Assembly: GCA_947501935.1 (NCBI GenBank)
Contig: CANMXU010000005.1
Location: 208,862 to 272,861 of the forward strand
Reading direction: 5' to 3'
DNA length: 64,000 bases
Source: an uncultured Alteromonadaceae bacterium
Lineage (GTDB): Bacteria > Pseudomonadota > Gammaproteobacteria > Enterobacterales > Alteromonadaceae
Below are positions 8,632 to 18,500 of this stretch, one piece after another. The stretch's first letter is position 1. Each line of letters starts with the position of its first letter. The notes beneath the pieces are model-generated. The model did no database searches and was not told the DNA's origin. It saw only the letters and a list, made by a program, of their open reading frames with translations. The position numbers and the translations under genes were made by a program.

Positions 8632-9355
8632 GCTTACGTTAATCTTGATATTCGCCTTAACCATAGCGCTAGTTTTATCAGCTAAGGCATCGGCTGAGAA
8701 AATTTTAGTGGGTGTGGTTAATTATCCTCCACATATCAATCAAGGTGAGCCGCTTGAAAATAACGCCACAACTCAATATTTAAATACCATTTTGAAAAAA
8801 ATTTATACAGACGTAGATTTTATTAAACTGCCACTAAAGCGCGCTTTAATAGAGCTTAAAAAAGGAAAAATTGATTTATTGTACCCGCTTAATGATGATA
8901 TGGCCGACATTAGCTATTTGTCAAAACCACTGTTTTATACCGTGCCGGGCTTGTGTTTTAAAAAAGAAAATTTTATTCCTATGCTCAGCGCGACACATTT
9001 GTTCAAAAAAATGATTATTGGCATTCCCGCTGGAGTTGAAGTGGTTTCAACCCTAAAAGAGGCCAAGGCACATTTGAGAATTATTGAAGGCAGCGGCACG
9101 ATTAATCGCGGAGTGAACATGCTTTTAGGTGATCGTATAGATGCGTTATATCATCCTAGTCCGGCACAAATTTATCACTTTAGTAATCCGCTATCGAAAA
9201 GCATTGCATGTTCGTATTTCTATGGCTATTCATCAGGGGTATCAATTGCCAGTAGCCCAACAATGCCACCGGCGCAATATCAACGAATTAATCGCGCCTA
9301 TATCGGCGCATTAAAAAATAAGTCTTATGAGTTTTCAATTGCTGAGCAACCATAA
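8621..9355 (+). CDS. Periplasmic solute-binding-like protein (SBP family 3 type)
   Basis: Secreted protein of 244 residues with a clear signal peptide (hydrophobic core up to AKASA near residue 25). The mature part begins KILVGVVNYPPHINQG, typical of family 3 extracellular solute-binding folds, and continues with KLPLKRALIELKKGKIDLL. There is no ABC permease or ATPase gene nearby, so it is unlikely to be an ordinary transport component. Such stand-alone proteins are common in Alteromonadales and may serve as sensors or be orphan binders. It overlaps the heme DUF3365 gene by 11 bp at its start. At its 3' end it overlaps the convergent RND permease gene by 31 bp. The ligand is unknown. Confidence 0.72.
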   Translation: MNFKLTLILIFALTIALVLSAKASAEKILVGVVNYPPHINQGEPLENNATTQYLNTILKKIYTDVDFIKLPLKRALIELKKGKIDLLYPLNDDMADISYLSKPLFYTVPGLCFKKENFIPMLSATHLFKKMIIGIPAGVEVVSTLKEAKAHLRIIEGSGTINRGVNMLLGDRIDALYHPSPAQIYHFSNPLSKSIACSYFYGYSSGVSIASSPTMPPAQYQRINRAYIGALKNKSYEFSIAEQP

Positions 9356-12300
9356 GGCTGCTCGTTCGCTATTGTTACTTTTTTATCTCGATTAAAAACA
9401 ATAAATAAAGCCGGTAATACTAATAAACACACCACTGTAGTAAATAAAATACCAAAACCTAGCGACACCGCCATAGGTACAATAAACTGCGCCTGTTGTG
9501 AAGTTTCAAATACCATAGGTGCTAAGCCGCCAAAAGTGGTTAAAGTAGTTAGTAATATCGGCCTAAAGCGCCGTTGGCAAGCTTGCAAAATAGCCTTGTA
9601 AGGGCTTTCGCCTTGGGCAAGTTGTCCATTAGCATATTCAATTAAAATTAAGCTGTCGTTCACTACCACGCCAGCTAACGCTAACATGCCCATTAAACTC
9701 ACCACACTTAAGCCTAAGCCCAATATCATATGACCTAAAATAGCGCCCACTGCGCCAAAGGGAATAATAGCCATAATTAACAGCGGCTGGCCATAACTGC
9801 GAAACGCTATCGCCAATAAAATATAAATAGCCGCTAAAGCAAAACCAGTGCCCAATTCAAGCCGCGAAACACTTTCGGCTATTTGCTCTTGGTCGCCACC
9901 AAAGCCAACTTTCAAGCCTGGATAGCGCCCTTGAAGTTCAGGAATAATGTCTGATTTAACCGTTGAAATAACCGCAGGAATTGCTTCTTCAGGTAAAATT
10001 TCTGCGCCCACTTTTTCCACTCGTTGACCTTTTCGTCTGGTAATACGCGCAGGAGCAAGAATTTTTTCAATGGTCGCCACCGAGCCTAGTGGCGCATAGC
10101 CGCCGGTTGCGGTTTTGATCATTAAGTTTTCAATGTCGTTTGCCGCTTCACGCTCATTTTGCGGTAATCGTACTAAGGTCGTCACTTGATTCCCTAGCCG
10201 GTGCTGACGCTGCGCCCTTGCGCCATACAAGGCTGAGCGCATTTGCGCCGCTAAATCTGATGCGTCTAAGCCAAGCGAGCGACCATTTTCATTAAGTTTA
10301 AGTTTCCACTGCGGTTTACCGTCTTCCATACCATTAATGGTAGCAACTACGTTTTCGGTTAGCGCTAACAGCTCGCTTGCATCTTGAGTAGCTGCCATAA
10401 GCACCTGGCTGTCGCTATGCTTTAACTCTAAAGTAAGCGACGATTCACTTACCGTGCTACTGCCACGCCGAGCGGCACTGAACTTTAATTTATCGCGCTG
10501 AGGTAAGTGCTCTGAATGTTCTCGCCACCACTTACGCACTTGCTCGGTATTTACTTCTCGTTCTTCACTTTCAACTAAAAGTAACGCTACTTCAACGCCA
10601 ACATCACTAATGTAACTTCGGGTACTCACCAAAATATCGCCAATACCTTTGTCTTCTAGCATAGCTTTTGAAGTTGCTATTAATGACTCTCGATGAACAA
10701 TGGCTTGCTCTATAGGCGTAGATTCTGAAATTTCATAGCTCGCTTTTACCCAACGGCCATCCATTTTCGGATACAAGCTAAACCCCATTTTCCCGCTATA
10801 GGCATACGACATAACTAACATAAAACTCATAAAAGCTAGCGCTAAAGTAAGCCCTGGCCAAGCTAAGGTTTTTTTCAAAAAGGGGATGTAATGTTGACGA
10901 ATAAAAAACTGCAAACCCGCATCGCAATGCTTTTGCAAATATTGTAATTTCTGCTCAAAAAAGTTGGGCTTTTTCTCTTTAATATTGGCTAAATGCGACG
11001 GTAAAATAAATAGTGCTTCAACCCAAGAAACCAAGAAACATAACACCACCACAATAGGAATTGCGCCAAAGAGCAATTTCATAAAACCGGGTAAAAGTAG
11101 CAAAGGTAAAAACGCGACTATGTTAGTTAAAATGGCAAAAGTTAACGGTTTAGCAACTTCTTTAGCACCTTGAATAGCAGCGTCGTGATAACTCATGCCG
11201 TCTTGAATATGCGAGAAAATATTCTCTCCGGCAATAATGGCGTCGTCAACGACTATGCCCAGTGCGATAATAAAACCAAACATTGAAACCATGTTGATAG
11301 AAACATCAAAGCTTGGCAAAAATAAAATCGCGCCAAGAAAGGCACTTGGAATACCTGCAACTACCCAAAAAGCGAGTTTAAATTGTAAGAACAAACTCAT
11401 TAAACATAGCACTAATAACAAGCCTAAAAAGGCATTATTAAGCAATAAACCTAAGCGTTTTTTATAGTTTTTCGCGTCAGAATCGACAATAGCCATACCC
11501 GCATTAGGCGGCAACAGAGCTTGTAATTCAGGCCACATTTGCTCAACCGCATCAGCAATTTGATTAGGGGTTTGCTCACCCATGCGATAAATACTTAAGC
11601 GTGCTGAAAGCTGGCCATTATAAGTTACTAGCAAGCGTTCATCAGCAAAACCTTCACTCACTTCGGCGATGTCACCTAATAATAATTGGTCACCTTCACT
11701 ACTCGAATATACTGGTACTTTAGCTAATTCTTGTGCCCAAAATTCGCGTTCATCAACAGACACCAAAATATCGCCACCTTGGGCTTTAATTTTTCCGGCT
11801 GACTTTTCTAAGACGCCACGTTTAATTAAGCTGGAAACTTTATCTAAACTTAAATTGTATGCCTGCAGAGTATGCTGGGGTATTTCAACATGAATCTCTT
11901 CGGAGGGAATACCGCGTAATTTCACTTGCGAAATATAAGGTGATTGCAATAACCGGCCGCGAATTTGCTCGGTTAACCTTTTAACCGTGTATTTGTCCAT
12001 GTCGGCATGAACAACAATTTCCATAACATCAACAATACGAGTATCTAAATTCACATAGGGGTTTTCCATGCCATCAGGAAAAGAGGAAATGCGATTAACC
12101 GCTTGTTGGGCGTCTTGGTAAATTTTCTGTGCATTAGCGCCAGCTTCTAAATCTCCATAAATGCCAACTTTTCCAGAGCGAATATAGGTATGGAGTTTAC
12201 TGATGCCTGGCAAACCAGACAAAGCACTTTCAATAGGCATAACCACACTGCTTTCTAACTCTGCAGGTGAAGAACCAGGATAATAAACTTTTACGGAAAT

Positions 12301-12438
12301 ACGATCTAAAGTAGTTTCTGGCATGTATTCTTTGCGAATAACTAGCGACATGACAATGCCGCCAAATAGCAAGGCCAACATTAATAAATGAGGTGCTATG
12401 CCATGTTTTATCATCCAAGTGATTGGGCTAAATTTCAT
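9325..12438 (-). CDS. RND efflux permease (HAE1-type multidrug family)
   Basis: Inner-membrane proton-driven exporter of 1037 residues, the pump of a tripartite system. It shows the RND layout: TM1 at the N terminus, a large periplasmic porter loop, helices 2-6 at about 330-480, a second periplasmic loop and helices 7-12. The proton-relay aspartates of TM4 are present as D398-D399 in GIVVDDAII. In TM10 the motif is GVVVNDSLILIEYAN, with Asn where AcrB has Lys940, as in a large RND subgroup distinct from AcrB. The gene follows the adaptor with a single intervening base, and the outer-membrane factor comes first, so all three parts are co-transcribed. The substrate is not evident. The last 31 bp overlap a convergent gene. 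Confidence 0.92.
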   Translation of the reverse strand: MKFSPITWMIKHGIAPHLLMLALLFGGIVMSLVIRKEYMPETTLDRISVKVYYPGSSPAELESSVVMPIESALSGLPGISKLHTYIRSGKVGIYGDLEAGANAQKIYQDAQQAVNRISSFPDGMENPYVNLDTRIVDVMEIVVHADMDKYTVKRLTEQIRGRLLQSPYISQVKLRGIPSEEIHVEIPQHTLQAYNLSLDKVSSLIKRGVLEKSAGKIKAQGGDILVSVDEREFWAQELAKVPVYSSSEGDQLLLGDIAEVSEGFADERLLVTYNGQLSARLSIYRMGEQTPNQIADAVEQMWPELQALLPPNAGMAIVDSDAKNYKKRLGLLLNNAFLGLLLVLCLMSLFLQFKLAFWVVAGIPSAFLGAILFLPSFDVSINMVSMFGFIIALGIVVDDAIIAGENIFSHIQDGMSYHDAAIQGAKEVAKPLTFAILTNIVAFLPLLLLPGFMKLLFGAIPIVVVLCFLVSWVEALFILPSHLANIKEKKPNFFEQKLQYLQKHCDAGLQFFIRQHYIPFLKKTLAWPGLTLALAFMSFMLVMSYAYSGKMGFSLYPKMDGRWVKASYEISESTPIEQAIVHRESLIATSKAMLEDKGIGDILVSTRSYISDVGVEVALLLVESEEREVNTEQVRKWWREHSEHLPQRDKLKFSAARRGSSTVSESSLTLELKHSDSQVLMAATQDASELLALTENVVATINGMEDGKPQWKLKLNENGRSLGLDASDLAAQMRSALYGARAQRQHRLGNQVTTLVRLPQNEREAANDIENLMIKTATGGYAPLGSVATIEKILAPARITRRKGQRVEKVGAEILPEEAIPAVISTVKSDIIPELQGRYPGLKVGFGGDQEQIAESVSRLELGTGFALAAIYILLAIAFRSYGQPLLIMAIIPFGAVGAILGHMILGLGLSVVSLMGMLALAGVVVNDSLILIEYANGQLAQGESPYKAILQACQRRFRPILLTTLTTFGGLAPMVFETSQQAQFIVPMAVSLGFGILFTTVVCLLVLPALFIVFNRDKKVTIANEQPYGCSAIENS

Positions 12439-12439
12439 C

Positions 12440-13750
12440 TTAATCAGCCTTATTCATTGAACTTGCAATATTAGCTTGTAACTTGCGCGCAGGGTTAACA
12501 CGGTTAATATCGCCTTTAACGGCTACGCTAAGACCAATACTGGCAATGCCTGGCTTTTCATTTAAGGCCCTATCACCAGCGAGAAAATCGGCTTGCACAT
12601 ATATTTTTTCTCGACCTTTAAAAACAATTTCCACAGCGCGCTTTTGTAAGGTGTTATTTTCGTCAACCACCCAAATACTTTTATCGGTCTGTAACCAGTT
12701 ATCATTTATAACCCAAACATCCTCTAAAGCTTTACCTAATAACGACACCGATAAAAAATCATGAACAAAAATTGCTGGTGCTGATTTTGCTAATAACGGT
12801 TCATTTTTTATTTGTAGTGATAAAGGATCGTCAATGGCAAGTAGTACTTTCACTTGGCGGTCACGTGCATCAAGCTCAGGCAATACCGACAAAATGTTGG
12901 CATAGCGAACTTGTGCTTTGCCCCAAAGCTTATCTTGGCTAAGTTCAACCTGTTGGTTACTGTCTAGCAGAGGTAGGAAACTACGTGGAATTTTAATCTC
13001 AAGATGGAAACGTTCAACGTTGATAATATCGAAGAGGTTACTGTTTTGGCCAACGCGGCTTCCGCGCCCAACACTGCGACTAACAATTTTTCCAGTAAAA
13101 GGCATTTTTACTTGGGTACGTTGCAAAGCAACTTGGCTTTTTTCTACGGCAACTTTTGCGGTTTCAACTTTTGCTTTTGCTGATGCAAGTTGCGGCTCTC
13201 TAAGTACAAGTGCGACTTCAATGCTTTGGTCAAGATGCTCGATTAGCGACAACTCTTCTTTCGCTAGCTGCTGATTAGCTAATTCCAGCGAAAAATTAGC
13301 TTCCGCTTGTACGAGTTGCGCTTGGGCAGTGCGTAAATTTAATAAATAGTCGGTTTGGTCTAATTCAACTAACCAATCGCCTTTCGCCAATAGGGTACCT
13401 GAGTGAGCCTTTTCATTAATTTTTTCAACTTTACCGGCAACTTCTGAAACAATGCGTACCGCTTCAGCAGCTTTTACCAAGCCGGTAGTTTGCCATTTTG
13501 GCTGGTAATTAGTTTTTAATAATGGAGCGACATTAACAATACGCCCCGACGGCATTCGGGCCTTTTTATGTTTTTTGCCCTTCGACATTTTTGCAGCTTT
13601 AGCCGTTTTGGCAGAATTATCGCTAAACCACTTGCTGCTTTGCTTACCTGAGTCAAAAATAATAAAAGCCAATGGCAAACTTATCAGCACTAATAACCAC
13701 GGCAGCCAAGTTTTGAGTTTTCCAGAACAATGCTTAGGGGATAAATTCAT
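12440..13750 (-). CDS. RND efflux periplasmic adaptor (membrane fusion protein)
   Basis: Membrane fusion protein of 436 residues linking the permease encoded just downstream to the outer-membrane factor encoded just upstream. It has one N-terminal membrane anchor (WLPWLLVLISLPLAFIIF), then a basic linker (KKHKKAR), a lipoyl/barrel-sandwich half (AEAVRIVSEVAGKVEKI), a helical hairpin at about 125-205 rich in A, Q and E, and a beta-barrel with GKIVSRSVGRGSRVGQ. A membrane-proximal domain and a charged tail complete it. Spacing is 1 bp to the permease gene and 2 bp to the outer-membrane factor gene, a tight operon. No local regulator of the TetR or MarR type is visible. Confidence 0.9.
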   Translation of the reverse strand: MNLSPKHCSGKLKTWLPWLLVLISLPLAFIIFDSGKQSSKWFSDNSAKTAKAAKMSKGKKHKKARMPSGRIVNVAPLLKTNYQPKWQTTGLVKAAEAVRIVSEVAGKVEKINEKAHSGTLLAKGDWLVELDQTDYLLNLRTAQAQLVQAEANFSLELANQQLAKEELSLIEHLDQSIEVALVLREPQLASAKAKVETAKVAVEKSQVALQRTQVKMPFTGKIVSRSVGRGSRVGQNSNLFDIINVERFHLEIKIPRSFLPLLDSNQQVELSQDKLWGKAQVRYANILSVLPELDARDRQVKVLLAIDDPLSLQIKNEPLLAKSAPAIFVHDFLSVSLLGKALEDVWVINDNWLQTDKSIWVVDENNTLQKRAVEIVFKGREKIYVQADFLAGDRALNEKPGIASIGLSVAVKGDINRVNPARKLQANIASSMNKAD

Positions 13751-13752
13751 GG

Positions 13753-15258
13753 CTATTTATTCTCAAGGTCAGGTAAATGGGGAGGTAACGAGTTATTATT
13801 TTCGGTAAGTTTAATTACTGATAATTGAGGTAGGCCATTATCATTTTTATCACTAGTATTAAGTTCAGTATCAATGCCGTTAACACTGTCATTAGTACCT
13901 CCATTAGTACTGCCAAAGTCAGCATGAGATAGTTCGCGATATAAACTTATTCGATTAGTAATTAAGGTGTGCTGCGCGTCTACCGCTTGACGTTCTAAAT
14001 TCAAAATAGTTTCTTGAGCTCTTAATAAGCTTAAATAAGTGGATTTACCGTTTAAGTATTTCAATGAAGTTAGCCGTTCAGTTTTTTTAGCTAAGCGCAT
14101 TTGCTCGTTAATATTATTAGCCACTTGCTCAAGTTGTTTTTCTGAAATAAGCGCTCTTTCAACTGCATAAATAGCATCTAACCAAGTTTGTCGATAGTCA
14201 GCATACGCGGCGTCATATAAAAACTCTTTTTGCTTAACGCCTGCTTCACGACTGCCCATATCAATCAATGGCATCGCTAAGTTAGCAGCTAAATTACCAC
14301 TCCAATTTTCGAACAGATCATAAGTAGAGTTTTCACTAGTTGAATAACCAGCTCTTATAGTTAAACGCGGAAATTTTTCTGTTATCGCTATAGCTAAGCT
14401 AGCATTGGCGGCTTGTAAGCGGGCATAAGCTTGTTGAATATCTGGGCGATATTGCAAACGTTCAATCGGTAAACCGGTTTTAGGTAACGCTGGTAAAAGA
14501 GGTAATGCTTGAGCAATAAGTTTGGGCAAAGCTTCAGTATTAATACCGAGCCATTGCGCTAAACGTTGTTGATAAATAGCAAGCTGAGCAGCATTTCTCG
14601 CTTGTTGCGCTTCAATAGATGCTAACAAACGTTCTTGTTGCCAAACATCAGTGACTGAGTTTTTTCCTAAGGCAAAGCGACGTTTTATCACGGTAAGTGA
14701 GGTTTGTGTTCTTTGATATTGATCAGCAAATAATTGCTGTTTTTCCAGTTCGGCTAACCAGCCATACCAAGCGGCACTGACAGCGCCAGCAACACTATTC
14801 GCACGAATTTTATAATTGGCTTGTTGGGCAAATACATCCCAATGGGCTTTATCAACTTGTGCAGATATTTTTCCCCATAAGTCAATTTCCCACGATGATG
14901 AAAAACCTAAAGACGAACCGCTTAAATCGCCAAAGCGGTCAAACTCACTCGCGGTATTAACAGTTAAATTCAAATTAGGATATTGCTTAGCTTCACTAAC
15001 CCCCAATTGCGAATAACTACTTTGTAAACGGGCATAAGTAGCCGCTAAGGTTTGATTATTTTCAAGTCCCTGATTAACTAAGTTGTTTAATTGTGAGTCG
15101 CTGAAGCTTTGCCACCAATTCCTTTGTAAGTCAGCACTTCCTGAATGAATAAAAGCGTTATTAAGCTCAGGTAGCTGGGCACTTTTATCAGTTTTCATAC
15201 TACAAGCTGTTAACACAACAATTAAAGCTAGCACAGCAAGGCATTTAGGTAAGTGCAT
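13753..15258 (-). CDS. Outer-membrane efflux factor lipoprotein (TolC/NodT family)
   Basis: Outer-membrane channel of 501 residues and first gene of the efflux operon. The signal peptide ends in a lipobox, LTAC, with Cys19 as the lipidation site. The body has the two OEP repeats of TolC-like proteins, for example NNAFIHSGSADLQRNWWQSF, NLAMPLIDMGSREAGVKQKE and YRQTWLDAIYAVERAL. The last 55 or so residues form an unusual hydrophilic tail rich in Asn, Asp, Ser and Thr (STNGGTNDSVNG) that standard NodT-type proteins lack; it would lie at the periplasmic end. The ATG is at 15258. No promoter could be assigned with confidence in the AT-rich gap upstream. Confidence 0.9.
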   Translation of the reverse strand: MHLPKCLAVLALIVVLTACSMKTDKSAQLPELNNAFIHSGSADLQRNWWQSFSDSQLNNLVNQGLENNQTLAATYARLQSSYSQLGVSEAKQYPNLNLTVNTASEFDRFGDLSGSSLGFSSSWEIDLWGKISAQVDKAHWDVFAQQANYKIRANSVAGAVSAAWYGWLAELEKQQLFADQYQRTQTSLTVIKRRFALGKNSVTDVWQQERLLASIEAQQARNAAQLAIYQQRLAQWLGINTEALPKLIAQALPLLPALPKTGLPIERLQYRPDIQQAYARLQAANASLAIAITEKFPRLTIRAGYSTSENSTYDLFENWSGNLAANLAMPLIDMGSREAGVKQKEFLYDAAYADYRQTWLDAIYAVERALISEKQLEQVANNINEQMRLAKKTERLTSLKYLNGKSTYLSLLRAQETILNLERQAVDAQHTLITNRISLYRELSHADFGSTNGGTNDSVNGIDTELNTSDKNDNGLPQLSVIKLTENNNSLPPHLPDLENK

Positions 15259-15403
15259 CAGTTATTTTGTTTCATTTAATTAAAGTCACTTAGTAGCTAT
15301 GTTTAAAAGTAATCACTCATTACCATACTAATAACTTTCATTTATATTCACCAATAAGTTTTACTTAACTTTACATATATTAGCGACTGTTTATTAATGG
15401 CAT

Positions 15404-15440
15404 AAAAAAACAAGTAGCGACAAAGTCGTTACTTGTTTTT
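15404..15440 (-). terminator. Terminator of the giant lipoprotein gene
   Basis: Read on the minus strand, the stem ACAAGTAACGA / TCGCTACTTGT has one wobble pair and is followed by a T run (A run at 15404-15410). It lies about 105 bp after the stop codon at 15545 and before the efflux operon. Confidence 0.8.
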
Positions 15441-15544
15441 CATTAATTAAACTAATATCTGATTTATTTCACCCTTTTATGTTTTGCATTCTTGAGCGTA
15501 TATAACCCCATGAGTGCTAAATACAAATAAAGGCTTACTAAAAC

Positions 15545-18500
15545 TTAAGGCATTGTTTCGCTTATCACTACGCTATCAAGGTAAAAATCAGCAGGAATAG
15601 CCTCTCCTTGCCAGAAAGTTATAAAGAAATCACCATTACCAAAATCATCAGCGGTAAGATCAGCAGTATTAATAGTGAAAGTTGTTTCTGTCCATGTTGT
15701 TCCTCTAACAATATCAATTTTTGCTAACTCAATATCAGTAGTATTATCATTATCCCCCTGCACCGCTTTGATTACGACTTTGGGACTTTGAGTTATATCA
15801 ACGCTAAATTTAGAGAAAATAGAAACGGTATATTCTGTATTCGCGTCTAAATTAAAGACTTGGGTTAATGCCGAAGTAAATGATGCTTTAGTTTTCCCCA
15901 TGCTGTTGCCTTCATGAGGATCAGTTTCTGTAGACGTTACAAATTCATGACCGTAGCTGGTATAACTACCAGCACCATTACCGTCTGTCCAAGCACTATA
16001 ATCACTGTCTTCAAAGTCACCATTAGCCACTTTGTTCACTACAGTAGGAGTACTAGGCGTGGGGAGTACGGGGTCAAAGTTGTTGACGATATCGTCTTTG
16101 GCAACACTGTTAAAGAGTTTTTCTTGGAAGCTGCTACCCGTTACTGATTTATCCCCTTGGCGCACATAAGGGCTGCCTTCCAAATCACTTTCAACAAAGA
16201 TGAAACGGCTCTTCTCGTCTTCATCAACATCGACGAGCATGACAATATCATCCGGAACGGTAAACTCAACCACATCAATACTACCTATAGTTGTTTCTGA
16301 TACACTTCCTTTACCAACTTCTACCATTGGCGTGCCGTTATGATGATTTTTCAGGAACACCACTTCAAGATTAGCACCAGCTATTGTGCCATCGTCAGAC
16401 AGTAAATACCCCTGAATATCAAAACCTCCAGCAGAGTTAAAACCACTGCCTACCCAAATGCCACCTACAGGGTTATTAGCTAATGAATCGGCGGTATTGA
16501 CCACCTCATCAAGTGTTGTTGCAGGTACGGGATCCCAGTTACCAGAGTTAAGTTCAGTTTCTTGCCATGTAATAGGTAAGATGTTGTCACAAATGAGGTT
16601 GGCATCAAACCAGTCGTCAAAGTCATCATCACACCAGAAGTTATAGCTATTAACTTGTGTAGTAATAGTAGCGACATAAAGTTCGGCACCGGTACTAAAG
16701 ACTTCACTTTCATCAAAGCCTATTAGCCAATCATCATCTAACCAATCAACCACGGTAAGGCCGGCAAGATCAAACTTTTTAAGTTCAAGGTGCTCTATTT
16801 GCGCAGCAACGGCAGAGCCATCACTGGTCGGTTGAATAATAGCGACCTCACCTGCGCTGACATAGCCAGTCACCATAAATAAATCATCCGCGGTAACAAC
16901 TCCAGTTGAGGTTAGAAACATTTGGTTACCCAGCTCTTCAGAAGAAATATCGACCCAGTCATTCGCTGTTTCAAAATCCCAAATATTAATTACTTCTGGA
17001 GCGCCATCAGTCAAGGTGCCAAATTCAAATTCCATTTCATCATTTTCACCATCACCATTAGAGTCAAATGAGTCACTTTCAAACCAACTAACGCCTGTTG
17101 CTAATACCGTCTCTTCAGTAACGGCTGCGGCACCCATACCAGCGACGGTACCATCAGCCTCGCAAGTTACCGTGCCATCATCATTACTTTCAGACTCAGC
17201 AAAGGTAAAACTGAAGCTACCCGCTTGTTCATCAAAACTGGCATTTTCAACAATAAAGGTATCAGAGCTACTTTTTAAGCTGAAGCTGCCATCAGCTAAC
17301 ATCACACCAAATACGCCGTCGTCTTCATCGTCTTCAGGCTCTTTAGCAAACAGTTGGTTACCTTCCATATGAAATTCTAGTAAGAAAGCTTCATCGGTAT
17401 CTGCTTCACAATCATCACCTGCGTCGTTAAGTAAGACGCTGTTTGGGCCGGCAGTAAAAGTAGTGAAATACAAGCCACTAATATCTGGCACGACCATGTC
17501 ACAAGCATCGCCTAAACCATTTTGATCTGCATCTTCTTGTAATTCATTAACAATGGCTATGCAGTTATCGTCTTTATCGGCAACTCCGTCACCATCAAGG
17601 TCTTTAACTGCACCAATATTTGGGTCAAACGGGTCAAGGTCATCTTCATCTAAAACGCCATCGTTATCATCATCAGGGTCAGCATTATCACCTAAGTCAT
17701 CACCATCATTGTTGTACTGCTCGGTGTCATCAAATGGGAACGCATCGCTGTTATCGCCGACACCATCAAAGTCAGAATCAAATTGCTCAGTATCATCAAA
17801 TGGGAAGGCATCCTGATCATCATCGGTGCCGTCATTATCATCATCAGGATCGGCGTTGTCACCTAAGTCATCACCATCATGGTTATGTTGTTCACTAGGG
17901 TCATCAGGGAAAGCATCGTCTTCATTTTTAGTCCCGTCACCGTCATTATCAACCACTGGTGGCAAGCTATAAGTAAAGTTCGCTTTGGCCTCATCTAATG
18001 CTGGAACATTTAAGCCGGTTTCAATAAATGAGTGTCCTGCAGGTGTAATTTCACCTATACGTACATAACCTACATCATCAGAAGGGTCTGGCACTACAGC
18101 TAAAAATAACAACTCTGTATCAAAGTTATGATGAAAATGCCCCTTAATAAACTCAGGCAATTCAAAGACCAATAATAAGTCACTGTCGTTGGCTAGAGGA
18201 TCTATGATTTCCCAAGTGCTAGTTACTGCTTCTTGATTAAAGTCTAATACTTGTTCTATTCCCCCTCCCACTAAATAATAATCAACCTTACCGCTACTAC
18301 CTTCTGCACCTGAGCTATCAGTACCGGTAAATAGAGCCCAAACACTCCGGCCATCACTTGCTCTGGCAACTGGTGTTCCTTTATGGAATTCATCCAGTGT
18401 TGAGCCATCAGCAAATATTTTATCTGATAAGCTCGTAGCCAATACTGGCGGGTTATCATTGATGGGTAAAGCCCACTCTGATGGTGACCAATTTACACAG

